A stretch of 43,869 nucleotides of DNA. Origin: a bacterium (lineage in GTDB: Bacteria > Armatimonadota > JACIXR01). The notes beneath the pieces are model-generated. The model was not told the origin of the DNA. It saw only the letters and a program-made list of their open reading frames with translations, and did not search any database. The DNA is taken from the NCBI GenBank assembly GCA_014360465.1, contig JACIXQ010000011.1, forward strand, positions 1-43,869, read 5' to 3'. The translations under genes and the position numbers were made by a program. This document shows positions 24,324-32,805 of this stretch, in pieces. The first letter of the stretch is position 1, and the number at the start of each line of letters is the position of its first letter.

Positions 24324-25358
24324 ATGAGGAAGTTAGGTGTTGCCGTAATAGGATGTGGAGCGATCGGACCAGCACACGCCAAAGCGGTAACCGAGATAGA
24401 AGAAGCGAAACTTGTAGCAGTATGCGATGCTCGCGAGGAAAGGGCGCGAAAGCTTGCCGAGCAACTCGGTGTGGAGTGGTATACCGACTATGACAAAGTG
24501 CTTGAGCGAGATGATGTTGATGTTGTATCAATATGCACACCTTCAGGCATGCACGCGGAAATGGGGATAAAAGCCGCAAAAGCAAAAAAACATATAATAT
24601 GCGAGAAACCACTTGATGTTACCCTGGAAAAGTGCGATGCTTTGATAAGAGCGGCAAAGGAAAACGGAGTCAAATTGGGTGGTATCTTCCAGCATCGCTT
24701 TGCTGAGGAAAGCAGAATGGTCAAAAAACTCGTTGAGGAAGGTAAACTCGGAAAAATTGCTCTGGCTGATATGGATATGAAATGGTACAGGAGCCAGGCA
24801 TATTACGATAGTGATGCCTGGCGAGGCACCTGGGCCCTTGATGGCGGCGGTTGCCTGATGAACCAGGGAGTTCACTTCGTGGACCTTCTTCTTTGGATTA
24901 TGGGTCCCGTGGAATGGGTTCAGGCGCGAACCGATACCTTAACCCATAATATAGAAGTGGAGGATACAGCTGTAGCTATTTTGAAATTCAGAAACGGCGC
25001 CCTGGGTGCCATTGTTGCTACCACTTCAGCCTATCCCGGTGTTTGCGCCCGCATTAGCGTCGCTGGATACAACGGTTCGGTCGTTTGGGAAGATGATAAA
25101 ATAACTTTCTTAAAGATAGAAGGAGAAGAGGAAGAAACGAAAACGGAAAAACCAACCGTCGCTTGGGGAGCTTCCGACCCTATGGCTATACCCGCAGGAC
25201 TTCACACCCGAAATATCTATGATATAATCAGGGCTATCATTGAGGATAGAGACCCATTGATTACTGGAGAGGAAGCACGCAAGGCTGTTGAACTAAATCT
25301 CGCTATCTATAAGTCTTCCCAGACGGGAGAAAAGGTTTATCTTCCTCTTACCTATTGA
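24324..25358 (+). CDS. Gfo/Idh/MocA family sugar oxidoreductase
   Basis: These NAD(P)-dependent enzymes oxidise sugars, inositols or sugar acids. The 344-residue product has the Rossmann motif VAVIGCGAIGPAHAKA (residues 5-20), CDAREERA, and the signature CEKPLDVTLEKCDALI with the catalytic Lys of EKP near 95. The C-terminal domain contains the GGGCLMNQGVHFVDLLLW segment, whose His is catalytic. The start ATG 24324 follows AAAGGAGG; upstream in-frame codons have no site. It lies next to glycosidase, isomerase and aldolase genes, so sugar breakdown is the likely setting. Confidence 0.92.
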   Translation: MRKLGVAVIGCGAIGPAHAKAVTEIEEAKLVAVCDAREERARKLAEQLGVEWYTDYDKVLERDDVDVVSICTPSGMHAEMGIKAAKAKKHIICEKPLDVTLEKCDALIRAAKENGVKLGGIFQHRFAEESRMVKKLVEEGKLGKIALADMDMKWYRSQAYYDSDAWRGTWALDGGGCLMNQGVHFVDLLLWIMGPVEWVQARTDTLTHNIEVEDTAVAILKFRNGALGAIVATTSAYPGVCARISVAGYNGSVVWEDDKITFLKIEGEEEETKTEKPTVAWGASDPMAIPAGLHTRNIYDIIRAIIEDRDPLITGEEARKAVELNLAIYKSSQTGEKVYLPLTY

Positions 25359-25383
25359 CTTTTTTCAAAATCGGTGTTATAAA
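25355..25383 (+). promoter_or_regulatory. Promoter of the tRNA-Leu gene
   Basis: TTGACT (25355-25360), 17 bases, then TATAAA (25378-25383). The predicted start is about 9 bases before the mature tRNA. The -35 box overlaps the TGA of the oxidoreductase gene. The same transcript may run on into pstS. Confidence 0.6.
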
Positions 25384-25398
25384 TGTGTATATAAAGGT

Positions 25399-25484
25399 GC
25401 CGAGGTGGCGGAACTGGAAGACGCGCAGGCTTGAGGGGCTTGTGGGCGTAGCCCGTGCGGGTTCAACTCCCGCCCTCGGCACCA
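25399..25484 (+). tRNA. tRNA-Leu (anticodon GAG)
   Basis: The 86-base gene folds as a class II tRNA. The acceptor arms are GCCGAGG (25399-25405) and CCTCGGC (25474-25480), a perfect match. The anticodon stem is CAGGC/GCTTG around the loop TTGAGGG, giving anticodon GAG for CUC/CUU leucine codons. A long variable arm (GGGCG-TA-GCCC) and the T-loop GTTCAACTCC follow. The CCA end is encoded at 25482-25484. It closely resembles the E. coli tRNA-Leu(GAG) sequence. A T-rich stretch follows directly. Confidence 0.96.
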
Positions 25485-25494
25485 ATTTATTTTT

Positions 25495-25515
25495 CTTTCC
25501 TCTCCATTAGGAAAG
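25495..25515 (+). promoter_or_regulatory. Hairpin that partly covers the pstS ribosome site
   Basis: CTTTCC (25495-25500) can pair with GGAAAG (25510-25515) around a 9-base loop. The right arm includes the first half of the AAAGGAGG site (25512-25519) of pstS. It may lower pstS translation or help end the tRNA transcript; both are inference. Confidence 0.3.
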
Positions 25516-25525
25516 GAGGCAAAAA

Positions 25526-26437
25526 TTGTCAGCAGGCAAAAAAATAATCATCCTCATAATCATCCTTGCTGTCCTCATTTCTCTGATTTACCTCGCTATT
25601 TCACACCGCGGTACACCATCTCAGAGTAAAACAACGGAAACCCCCAGAGGAACGCATAAAGGGAAAATAGTTATCAAAGGCTCCGATACATTGCTTCCTC
25701 TGGCGCAGCGCTGGGCGGAGGAGTTTATGAAGCGTAATCCCGATGTCAGTGTTTCGGTAAGCGGTGGCGGTTCGGGAGTAGGAATCGCCGCCCTGCTTGA
25801 TGGAACTTGCGATATAGCCGATGCCTCCCGTAATCTGTCTCCTTCGGAAGCAGAAAGAGCGAAAAAACTGGGCTTACAAATTGTTGAAACCAAAGTCGCT
25901 ATAGATGGTATTTCCGTAATCGTTAATCCCCAGAACCCAATCAAAAGCATTACCCTTCCCCAGCTTAAAGCAATCTACACGGGGAAAATCACTTCCTGGA
26001 AAGAGCTTGGTGGACCAGATATACAGGTAACAGCTGTGGGAAGAGATACCCCTTCAGGGACATACGAGCTCTTTAAGGAAAAGGTTTTAGGCAATGAAAA
26101 CTATGCTCCTTCCGTTCTGAATACCCCTTCAAATAATCAGATAGCCACAACCGTTTCGCAGGATAAAGGTGCTATAGGATATGTGGGAGTGGCTTATGCC
26201 GATGAATTCGCCAAAGCAGGCAAGGTCAAAATCCTATCTGTGGCGAAAGATGAAAAATCATCCGCCTTTATGCCTACCCCGGAAAACATCAAAACCCAGA
26301 AGTATCCCCTGTTTCGCTATCTCTACAACTACACGCGAGGTGAACCGAAAGGATTGGTAAAAGAATACCTCGACTTCGTAACATCAGATGAAGGGCAGAA
26401 ACTCGTGAGCGAAGTAGGTTATATCCCCTTGCGCTAA
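25526..26437 (+). CDS. pstS: Phosphate ABC transporter substrate-binding protein
   Basis: PstS binds phosphate outside the inner membrane and passes it to PstCA. The 303-residue product contains IKGSDTLLPLAQRWAEEF near 50, SGGGSGVGIAALLDGTCDIA near 79, and GRDTPSGTYELFKEKV near 172, whose Ser/Thr/Asp/Arg residues hold phosphate. The N-terminus is a single hydrophobic span (IIILIIILAVLISLIYLAIS) with no lipobox Cys, so the protein is probably membrane-tethered rather than a lipoprotein. The start is TTG 25526 after AAAGGAGG. pstC follows 7 bases after the stop. Confidence 0.93.
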   Translation: MSAGKKIIILIIILAVLISLIYLAISHRGTPSQSKTTETPRGTHKGKIVIKGSDTLLPLAQRWAEEFMKRNPDVSVSVSGGGSGVGIAALLDGTCDIADASRNLSPSEAERAKKLGLQIVETKVAIDGISVIVNPQNPIKSITLPQLKAIYTGKITSWKELGGPDIQVTAVGRDTPSGTYELFKEKVLGNENYAPSVLNTPSNNQIATTVSQDKGAIGYVGVAYADEFAKAGKVKILSVAKDEKSSAFMPTPENIKTQKYPLFRYLYNYTRGEPKGLVKEYLDFVTSDEGQKLVSEVGYIPLR

Positions 26438-26444
26438 CACCCTT

Positions 26445-27326
26445 ATGGGACGGAAAAATCTCTGGGAAAGCTTCGTGGAAAAGCTAATTTTCATAGGTGG
26501 AATAAGCGGAATTGTAATACTTTTTCTAATCTTCTTATTCCTTCTGAAAGAAAGTTTTCAATTTTTCTTTAAATACCCTCTAAAGGATTTCTTTATGGGC
26601 TTGAGTTGGTATCCTACAAATGAACCGCCCAAGTTCGGACTATTGCCTTTGCTTTTTGGCTCATTTCTTGTGACGATAGGTGCTATTTTAATTTCAGTTC
26701 CCTTAGGTTTAGCCTGCGCAATCTATATCAGCGAAGTCGCTCCCCTTTCAGTAAAGGAAATCCTCAAGCCATTAATGGAGCTTATAGCAGCGATACCCTC
26801 CGTCGTTCTCGGTTTCATTGGTCTAATGGTTCTCGTTCCCTGGATAAAGGAAATCTTCAATCTTCCAACCGGGCAATCTGCCCTTGCGGGTTCAATAACC
26901 CTCGCATTTATGGTTTTGCCAACTATCACAAGCATAGCAGAAGATGCACTGACTGCTCTGCCAAGGGATTATAAAGAAGCTTCCCTTGCCCTGGGAGCTA
27001 CACATTGGCAAACGATTTACCGTGTTCTCTTGCCAGCAGCAAAACCCGGGATACTTGCGGCTGTTATGTTGGGGTTAGGACGAGCGATAGGTGAGACTAT
27101 GGCTGTTCTTATGGTGACTGGAAATGCTGCGATAATACCTCATTCCTTCCTTCAACCAGTGCGCACTATGACCGCCACAATTGCTATGGAGATGGGAGAA
27201 ATAGTTCAGGGTAGCCTACATTATCGCGCTCTTTTTGCCATTGGACTATTGCTCTTCATTATCACATTCGCGATCAACTTCATCGCTGACTGGGTTATTC
27301 AAAGGCAGAGAAGGATGAGCAAATGA
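26445..27326 (+). CDS. pstC: Phosphate ABC transporter permease subunit
   Basis: The 293-residue product has the six-helix layout of PstC. Helix 1 is near 15-35, and further spans start near 65. The coupling-loop motif EASLALGATHWQTIYRVLLPAA (about 177-198) contacts the ATPase, and AIGETMAVLMVTGN is typical of phosphate permeases. It forms the inner-membrane channel with PstA. No Shine-Dalgarno is visible before ATG 26445, so translation probably depends on pstS. The gene overlaps pstA by 4 bases. Confidence 0.94.
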   Translation: MGRKNLWESFVEKLIFIGGISGIVILFLIFLFLLKESFQFFFKYPLKDFFMGLSWYPTNEPPKFGLLPLLFGSFLVTIGAILISVPLGLACAIYISEVAPLSVKEILKPLMELIAAIPSVVLGFIGLMVLVPWIKEIFNLPTGQSALAGSITLAFMVLPTITSIAEDALTALPRDYKEASLALGATHWQTIYRVLLPAAKPGILAAVMLGLGRAIGETMAVLMVTGNAAIIPHSFLQPVRTMTATIAMEMGEIVQGSLHYRALFAIGLLLFIITFAINFIADWVIQRQRRMSK

Positions 27327-28159
27327 AATTCCAGAGGCTTGTATTCGCCCTTTTGGGAATGATAACATTTATCTGCGTCCTACCCCTCATTCTCATCCTC
27401 GCCCTACTGCTATACCATAGCCTACCTGTTTTGAAATTGAGTTTCCTCCTTGAGTATCCTCGTGAAGGGTTGCGAGCCGGCGGAATTTTGCCCGCCATTG
27501 TGGGAACCTTATATCTTGCGCTTGGAACAGCAATCGTATCCCTTCCCTTGGGAGTCCTTACCGCAATCTATATCAACGAATATGCTCCTAAGGGAAGGCT
27601 TACGAGAGTTATCAGGATAGCAATAGTCAACCTCGCTGGTGTTCCATCGGTTGTTTATGGTCTTTTCGGGCTTGCCGTCTTCGTTATGCTCTTCCACTTC
27701 GGTGTATCACTCATTGCGGGCATATTCACCCTCTCTATCCTCGTGCTTCCCATTGTGATAACATCCGCTGAAGAGGGTCTGCGGTCAGTTCCTATGTCAT
27801 TCAGGGAAGCGAGCCTCGCTCTGGGAGCAACAAAATGGCAAACCATAAGAAGGGTCGTGCTACCTACAGCCTTACCAGGTATCGCAACAGGAGCAATTCT
27901 CGCTGTGAGTAGAGCAGCAGGGGAAACAGCCCCAATCCTTTTTACCTGCGCCGCATTCTACCTACCTCGCCTTCCCAAATCGCCATTTGATGAGATAATG
28001 GCTCTTCCCTATCATGTCTATGTTATAGCAACACAGGTGCCAAATGCACCTTTATCTATCCAATATGGTGCAACCGTCGTCCTTTTGGGATTGGTTTTCC
28101 TACTAAATATAGTTGCCATCCTTTGGCGTATGCGCCTGAGAAGAACGAAGAAATGGTGA
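27323..28159 (+). CDS. pstA: Phosphate ABC transporter permease subunit
   Basis: The 278-residue product is the PstA partner. The first span lies at about 8-30, GTAIVSLPLGVLTAIYINEY near 70 starts the permease core, and FREASLALGATKWQTIRRVV near 167 is the loop that meets the ATPase. AAGETAPILFTCAAFY is a PstA signature. ATG 27323 lies in the pstC stop (ATGA overlap). pstB and phoU normally follow, but a 125-base gap and leuC come next, so the ATPase must be coded elsewhere. Confidence 0.94.
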   Translation: MKFQRLVFALLGMITFICVLPLILILALLLYHSLPVLKLSFLLEYPREGLRAGGILPAIVGTLYLALGTAIVSLPLGVLTAIYINEYAPKGRLTRVIRIAIVNLAGVPSVVYGLFGLAVFVMLFHFGVSLIAGIFTLSILVLPIVITSAEEGLRSVPMSFREASLALGATKWQTIRRVVLPTALPGIATGAILAVSRAAGETAPILFTCAAFYLPRLPKSPFDEIMALPYHVYVIATQVPNAPLSIQYGATVVLLGLVFLLNIVAILWRMRLRRTKKW

Positions 28160-28249
28160 AGTTTAGTATAAAATTAGCGCTCTAAAAGATTATAAAATCT
28201 ATCGCTGAAAAGAATTCTTTCCAAGTATTGGCAGAATTTTGAATCCTCT

Positions 28250-28278
28250 TTGCTTAAAGTATATTTCAATGTTAAAAT
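28250..28278 (+). promoter_or_regulatory. Promoter of leuCDB
   Basis: TTGCTT (28250-28255), 17 bases, then TAAAAT (28273-28278). The predicted start is about 28285, within three bases of the leuC ATG, so the message would be leaderless. No T-box or leader peptide could be seen in the 125-base gap. Confidence 0.5.
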
Positions 28279-28287
28279 TTTAAATTG

Positions 28288-29529
28288 ATGACTCTGACGG
28301 AGAAGATAATATCACAGAAAGTAGGTAGAGAAGTCCACGCCGATGAAATCGTTATGGCGAGGGTTGACCTCGTCCTGGCAAACGATATCACCGCTCCGCT
28401 TGCTATCAAAGAGTTTCAGAAAATGGGAGCAAAAAGAGTCTTCGATGGGCAAAGAATCGTCTTCATCCCAGACCATTACACTCCCTGCAAAGATGTCCAA
28501 TCCGCAGAGAATGTTAGGCTAATGCGTGAATTCGCCAAGGAGCAGGACATAATATTCTACGAGATAGGAAGGGGAGGTATAGAACATACCTTACTCCCCG
28601 ATGAAGGACTTGTCTTACCAGGAGACCTCGTCGTCGGCGCGGATTCCCATACCTGCACATATGGTGCTATCACTGCCTTCGCCACAGGCGTCGGTTCTAC
28701 GGATGCGGCTTTCGCTATGGCTTTTGGTGAAATATGGTTGAGAGTTCCCCGTACTATGCGGTTTGTCTATAAAGGCTACCTTCGCCCCTGGGTGGGAGGA
28801 AAAGACCTAATTCTCTACACGATTGGCAAAATCGGTGTTGAGGGTGCCCGCTATAAGGCGATGGAATTCACAGGCGAGGTTATAAGCAGATTAACTATGG
28901 CAGACCGATTCACTATGACGAATATGGCAATTGAAGCGGGAGCAAAAACAGGCTTGATTCCCTTTGATGCTGTGACCCTGAAATATATACAGCCCCGCGC
29001 TCAACGGGAATACAAAGTTTTTGAGTTGGGCAAAGCAGATGAGATAATAGAGATAGATTGTTCCCAGATTGAACCACAGGTTGCCTGTCCCTATTCACCT
29101 GCCAATGTAAAATCGGTCTGGGAACTCACCCATATCTCAATAAATCAGGTCGTGATTGGTTCTTGCACCAATGGAAGACTTGAGGATTTAAGAGAAGCAG
29201 CGAGGGTTTTGAAAGGCAAAAAAATTCACCCTAATGTTCGCCTCATCGTAATCCCAGCAACTCATAAGATATGGGAGGACGCGCTACGAGATGGTTTGCT
29301 CGAGATTTTCAGCTCAGCAGGAGCAGTTATATCTCCCCCAACCTGTGGTCCTTGTCTCGGAGGACATATGGGTGTTCTCGGAAAGGGTGAGCGAGCCGTC
29401 GCAACGACGAACAGGAACTTCCCTGGTCGGATGGGACATAGAGAAAGCGAGGTCTATCTTGCGAGTCCTGCTGTCGCCGCCGCTTCCGCAATTATGGGTA
29501 GAATAGCCCATCCGGAGGAGGTGTTATAA
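28288..29529 (+). CDS. leuC: 3-isopropylmalate dehydratase large subunit
   Basis: LeuC carries the [4Fe-4S] cluster that isomerises 2- to 3-isopropylmalate, and in the citramalate route citramalate to methylmalate. The 413-residue product has DSHTCTYGA near 115-125, cluster cysteines in GSCTNGR near 291 and PPTCGPCLGG near 350, and TTNRNFPGRMG, all standard. This is the shorter homoaconitase-like type of thermophiles. ATG 28288 has no Shine-Dalgarno and starts within a few bases of the predicted transcript end; TTG 28285 is an alternative. leuD follows 1 base after its stop. Confidence 0.94.
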   Translation: MTLTEKIISQKVGREVHADEIVMARVDLVLANDITAPLAIKEFQKMGAKRVFDGQRIVFIPDHYTPCKDVQSAENVRLMREFAKEQDIIFYEIGRGGIEHTLLPDEGLVLPGDLVVGADSHTCTYGAITAFATGVGSTDAAFAMAFGEIWLRVPRTMRFVYKGYLRPWVGGKDLILYTIGKIGVEGARYKAMEFTGEVISRLTMADRFTMTNMAIEAGAKTGLIPFDAVTLKYIQPRAQREYKVFELGKADEIIEIDCSQIEPQVACPYSPANVKSVWELTHISINQVVIGSCTNGRLEDLREAARVLKGKKIHPNVRLIVIPATHKIWEDALRDGLLEIFSSAGAVISPPTCGPCLGGHMGVLGKGERAVATTNRNFPGRMGHRESEVYLASPAVAAASAIMGRIAHPEEVL

Positions 29530-29530
29530 A

Positions 29531-30022
29531 ATGAAGCTCAGAGGCAGAGCGTTGGTCGTGGGAGATGATATTGATACCGACCAGATAATCCCGGCTGTTT
29601 ATCTTACTTCTACAGACCCCGTGGAACTTGGAAAGCATTGTTTAGAAGGCTACGCAGAAGACTTCCCAAGCAGGATAAGGCAAGGCGATATACTGGTCGC
29701 TGGCGATAACTTCGGTTGTGGCTCTTCCCGGGAACACGCTCCTTGGGCTATCAAAGGCGCCGGTATCCAGTGTGTGATAGCTAAATCCTTTGCAAGAATC
29801 TTCTACAGAAACGCCATCAATATCGGATTGCCCATCCTTGAATGCCCTGGTGGTTTACCCGCTGAGGATGGAGACGAAATTGAGGTTGACTTGGACTCGG
29901 GCATAATCAGGAACCTTACTAAAAATATAGAGAAAAGTGCCGAACCTTTCCCAGATTTCCTTCAGGAAATCATCCAGGCTGGCGGGCTGGTTGAATACGC
30001 AAGGAGAAGAATAAATGGCTGA
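29531..30022 (+). CDS. leuD: 3-isopropylmalate dehydratase small subunit
   Basis: The 163-residue swivel subunit pairs with Leu[20 protein letters not shown] near 14 carries the specificity loop, [21 protein letters not shown] near 56 is the family signature, and [21 protein letters not shown] follows. A strong GGAGGAGG site in the end of leuC precedes ATG 29531. Overlap of 8 bases with leuB completes the operon. The other small subunit at 6678 differs in the specificity loop. Confidence 0.95.
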   Translation: MKLRGRALVVGDDIDTDQIIPAVYLTSTDPVELGKHCLEGYAEDFPSRIRQGDILVAGDNFGCGSSREHAPWAIKGAGIQCVIAKSFARIFYRNAINIGLPILECPGGLPAEDGDEIEVDLDSGIIRNLTKNIEKSAEPFPDFLQEIIQAGGLVEYARRRING

Positions 30023-31103
30023 ATACAGAATAGCCGTACTCCCGGGAGATGGGATAGGACAGGAAGTCACCAGGGAAGCCCTCCGAGTGCTCAAAGCGGT
30101 TGGTAATAAATTCGGGAGGAAATTCGTTTTTCAAGAAGCCCTTGTGGGTGGTACCGCTTACGACGAGACGGGCGTTCCTTTACCACCCGAGACACTCAAA
30201 CTCTGTGAAAATTCCGATGCCATCCTCCTGGGAGCTGTTGGTGGAGATAAATGGGATAACCTCCCCTCCTCCCTGCGTCCTGAAGCAGCCCTTCTGACTT
30301 TAAGAAAACATTTTGACCTCTTCGCCAATCTCCGCCCAATAATACTCTTCCCACCACTCATAGATGCTTCCCCCCTCAAGAGGGAAATTTTAGAGGGCAC
30401 CGACATCATCATTGTAAGGGAGCTAACAGGTGGGCTTTATTTCGGCAAACCTAAGGAAAGAAGGAAAAATAACGGTGATGTAGTAGCCGTTGATACGATG
30501 ATTTACTCAGAAAGCGAGATAAAACGCATAGCCAATGTGGCTTTCCAGATAGCGAGAAACAGAAGAAAATTGCTTCATTCAGTTGACAAAGCCAACATAT
30601 TAGAGACTTCTCGCTTGTGGAGAGAAGTCGTTAACGATGTAGCCCAAGATTATCCAGATGTTGAGTTACACCACCTTTATGTTGATAATGCAGCCATGCA
30701 ATTGCTCCGCAATCCTCGCCAATTTGATGTTATCCTAACAGAGAATACTTTCGGGGATATTCTTTCCGATGAAGCAGCTATGCTCACTGGTTCCATTGGT
30801 ATGCTTCCCTCGGCAAGTATAAGGGGAGACGGCTTCGGGATGTATGAACCTGTCCATGGCTCGGCACCTGATATCGCGGGAAAGGGAATAGCCAATCCCA
30901 TCGCGACGATACTCTCCTCCGCTATGATGCTTCGTTTTTCTTTCCAGCTTGAAGAAGAAGCAAGAGCAATTGAGAAAGCCGTTCTGGAGGTTCTCGAACT
31001 TGGCTACCGCACCCCAGATATTATGAGCGATGGCAAGAAGCAGGTCTCAACAACAGAAATGGGTTCATTGATAGAAGAAGCCTTGTATAAAAGCATCTCT
31101 TAA
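30015..31103 (+). CDS. leuB: 3-isopropylmalate dehydrogenase
   Basis: LeuB oxidises and decarboxylates 3-isopropylmalate using NAD. The 362-residue product begins [33 protein letters not shown] holds the substrate-binding Arg residues, and [12 protein letters not shown] is the diagnostic isopropylmalate motif. [11 protein letters not shown] carries metal-binding Asp, and [15 protein letters not shown] the NAD site. Together with LeuC, LeuD and CimA it can also form 2-oxobutyrate for isoleucine. ATG 30015 follows AAGGAG. Confidence 0.96.
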   Translation: MAEYRIAVLPGDGIGQEVTREALRVLKAVGNKFGRKFVFQEALVGGTAYDETGVPLPPETLKLCENSDAILLGAVGGDKWDNLPSSLRPEAALLTLRKHFDLFANLRPIILFPPLIDASPLKREILEGTDIIIVRELTGGLYFGKPKERRKNNGDVVAVDTMIYSESEIKRIANVAFQIARNRRKLLHSVDKANILETSRLWREVVNDVAQDYPDVELHHLYVDNAAMQLLRNPRQFDVILTENTFGDILSDEAAMLTGSIGMLPSASIRGDGFGMYEPVHGSAPDIAGKGIANPIATILSSAMMLRFSFQLEEEARAIEKAVLEVLELGYRTPDIMSDGKKQVSTTEMGSLIEEALYKSIS

Positions 31104-31140
31104 ACCCCTCTGCTACATTCTTTGTGTTTTTTTATTTATC

Positions 31141-31165
31141 TCCCGAGGTTCCATCTGGAATGGGA
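31141..31165. terminator. Possible bidirectional terminator between leuB and the GH5 gene
   Basis: TTCCA (31149-31153) pairs with TGGAA (31156-31160) around TC, extended by TCCC (31141-31144) and GGGA (31162-31165) across a bulge. A broken T-run follows on the plus strand. It lies between converging genes, which supports the reading, but the stem is imperfect. Confidence 0.35.
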
Positions 31166-31251
31166 CTTTATTTGTTTATATAATCAAGGAAGCTTTTCAG
31201 TGTTCCCTTAGATTTTTATCATTTGCAAAATTTGCAGAAATCAAAGAAAAA

Positions 31252-32805
31252 TTATCTCTTGAGGAAATCGCTTAATTCCTTATGCCAATCAGTTCGTTCT
31301 TGCTTAACGATGAAGATTTTATTTGCTGGAACAGTTTTATAGATTATTTCCTTAGCCTCCTCTGGCAAACGAGCTTCCAAAACAATGACTTTTTTATAAT
31401 TTCGTTTTCGCAAGAAGCTTTCGTCTTGAATAATTGCCTGAGCGAAAATAGTATGAAAGGGTGTAGCTCCAGTCTTAACGAGTATGTCGCTGATAGCCAG
31501 CAAATCCTGTGGTGCACCGTACTGACTCCTTGACGATAAATCGCAGATAACGGCTATATTAGCGTTTGTTGATATGTTTTTCGTTTTTTTGAACACATCA
31601 GCAAATTTTTGGATTACACTAAAACCATCCGAAATAGATAGGTTTGCTTTGCCTCCTCCTTGTCCCGGGATGCCCTTCCACCAAGCCCAATAAAAAACTC
31701 CTTGAACCCCCATCTTCATCCACTGTTCCAAGCAAGCTCTTAAAACATCCTCAAAAAGCAAACTATCATCTATCCCATTTTTAGAGGGATAAAGCCTCTC
31801 TAATTCCTTCTTATGCTTTGCTATCCATTGCTCCGTCAATCCTGCTATTCCATACTCCCCTATCAGAACTGGTTTACCCCAGGAGATGAACCAGCTCGTC
31901 CAATTAGCAACGGCACATCGAAGCGCCTGTTCATAGGGGGTATCAGGACAGTGCATACCAAAATAGAAGTGGGGAAACAATCCATCGACCTCGGGAGGCG
32001 TTCGCCAGGTAGATGCAGGGGTAAGAAAGTTAACACCTGCTCCCCAATCCTGAACATCCATAAATACTAATCGCTCAGGGTCAGCTACTTTCACCGCTCT
32101 TGCACAAGCTTGGACCAATTTGAAGTACAATCTTTCATCTTCAGCCCAGCCGCCAACCGGCTCGTTCCAAGGGACCTCAATCCCAGCTAAAGTGGGATTT
32201 CCCTTATAGTGTTTTGCCAGCCAAGCTAACGCCTTTGGCACATATATAAACGCCTTATCCCAATCCAATTCCACACTTTTTATTTTTCCATTTTCCTCAC
32301 TTATTTTTGCCAACCAGGATATCGCACCACCATGTTTCCCTGTTTCCCTTAGCTGTTCATTCCCTCCTGCGAAATATCGCCAAGGGTCGGAAGGCAATTC
32401 GTGAAATTCAAGAATTACATATAAGCCAAGCTCTCCAGCCTTTTTGACAAGGGCATCAAGGAAAAATGGAAAGTTTTCTTTCAAGTTATGCTGGCGCATA
32501 ATTTCCCTATATTTTGGGTCGTCCGGGAATATATCGGGCGCCGGTTCAATGTAGCTCATATTAAGGGGAACCCGCAGGGCATTAAAACCAAGACGGGCAA
32601 TAGCGGAAAGTTCCTTTTCCATCTCACCGACATCTTGGGATATCACCCACCCAAGATGGCTCTCAAAAAGATTGACACCGTAAAGCCTTATCGCTTGTTT
32701 CGTCAGTGCATCTATAATCCTTCCTTTCTCTACTTTCAAGGGATGGAGAGCAAAAGCATAGCTAATAAAGAATACAAGCACCAAAACCATTGCAAAACTC
32801 CTCAT
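31252..32805 (-). CDS. Secreted GH5-like glycoside hydrolase
   Basis: The 517-residue product has a signal peptide (FAMVLVLVFFISYAFA). The barrel follows the GH5 plan: GVNLFESHLGW near 43, LGFNALRVPL with Arg78, ILEFHELPSD near 131, acid/base Glu215 in IEVPWNEPVGG, HFYFGMH near 279, nucleophile Glu317 in VLIGEYGIAG, and YWAWWKG near 370. A C-terminal region (about 400-517) with alternating strands and helices follows that is not part of a usual GH5 catalytic domain. Likely substrates are beta-glucans or mannans, but subfamily cannot be read. It overlaps the GH36-like gene by 4 bases (ATGA). Confidence 0.82.
   Translation of the reverse strand: MRSFAMVLVLVFFISYAFALHPLKVEKGRIIDALTKQAIRLYGVNLFESHLGWVISQDVGEMEKELSAIARLGFNALRVPLNMSYIEPAPDIFPDDPKYREIMRQHNLKENFPFFLDALVKKAGELGLYVILEFHELPSDPWRYFAGGNEQLRETGKHGGAISWLAKISEENGKIKSVELDWDKAFIYVPKALAWLAKHYKGNPTLAGIEVPWNEPVGGWAEDERLYFKLVQACARAVKVADPERLVFMDVQDWGAGVNFLTPASTWRTPPEVDGLFPHFYFGMHCPDTPYEQALRCAVANWTSWFISWGKPVLIGEYGIAGLTEQWIAKHKKELERLYPSKNGIDDSLLFEDVLRACLEQWMKMGVQGVFYWAWWKGIPGQGGGKANLSISDGFSVIQKFADVFKKTKNISTNANIAVICDLSSRSQYGAPQDLLAISDILVKTGATPFHTIFAQAIIQDESFLRKRNYKKVIVLEARLPEEAKEIIYKTVPANKIFIVKQERTDWHKELSDFLKR

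Noticed and set aside
28160-28284. Possible leucine leader peptide or T-box before leuC, given tRNA-Leu upstream
   Set aside because: No Leu-rich short frame and no T-box core; the promoter leaves almost no leader. The tRNA gene lies 2.8 kb away and is unrelated in position.
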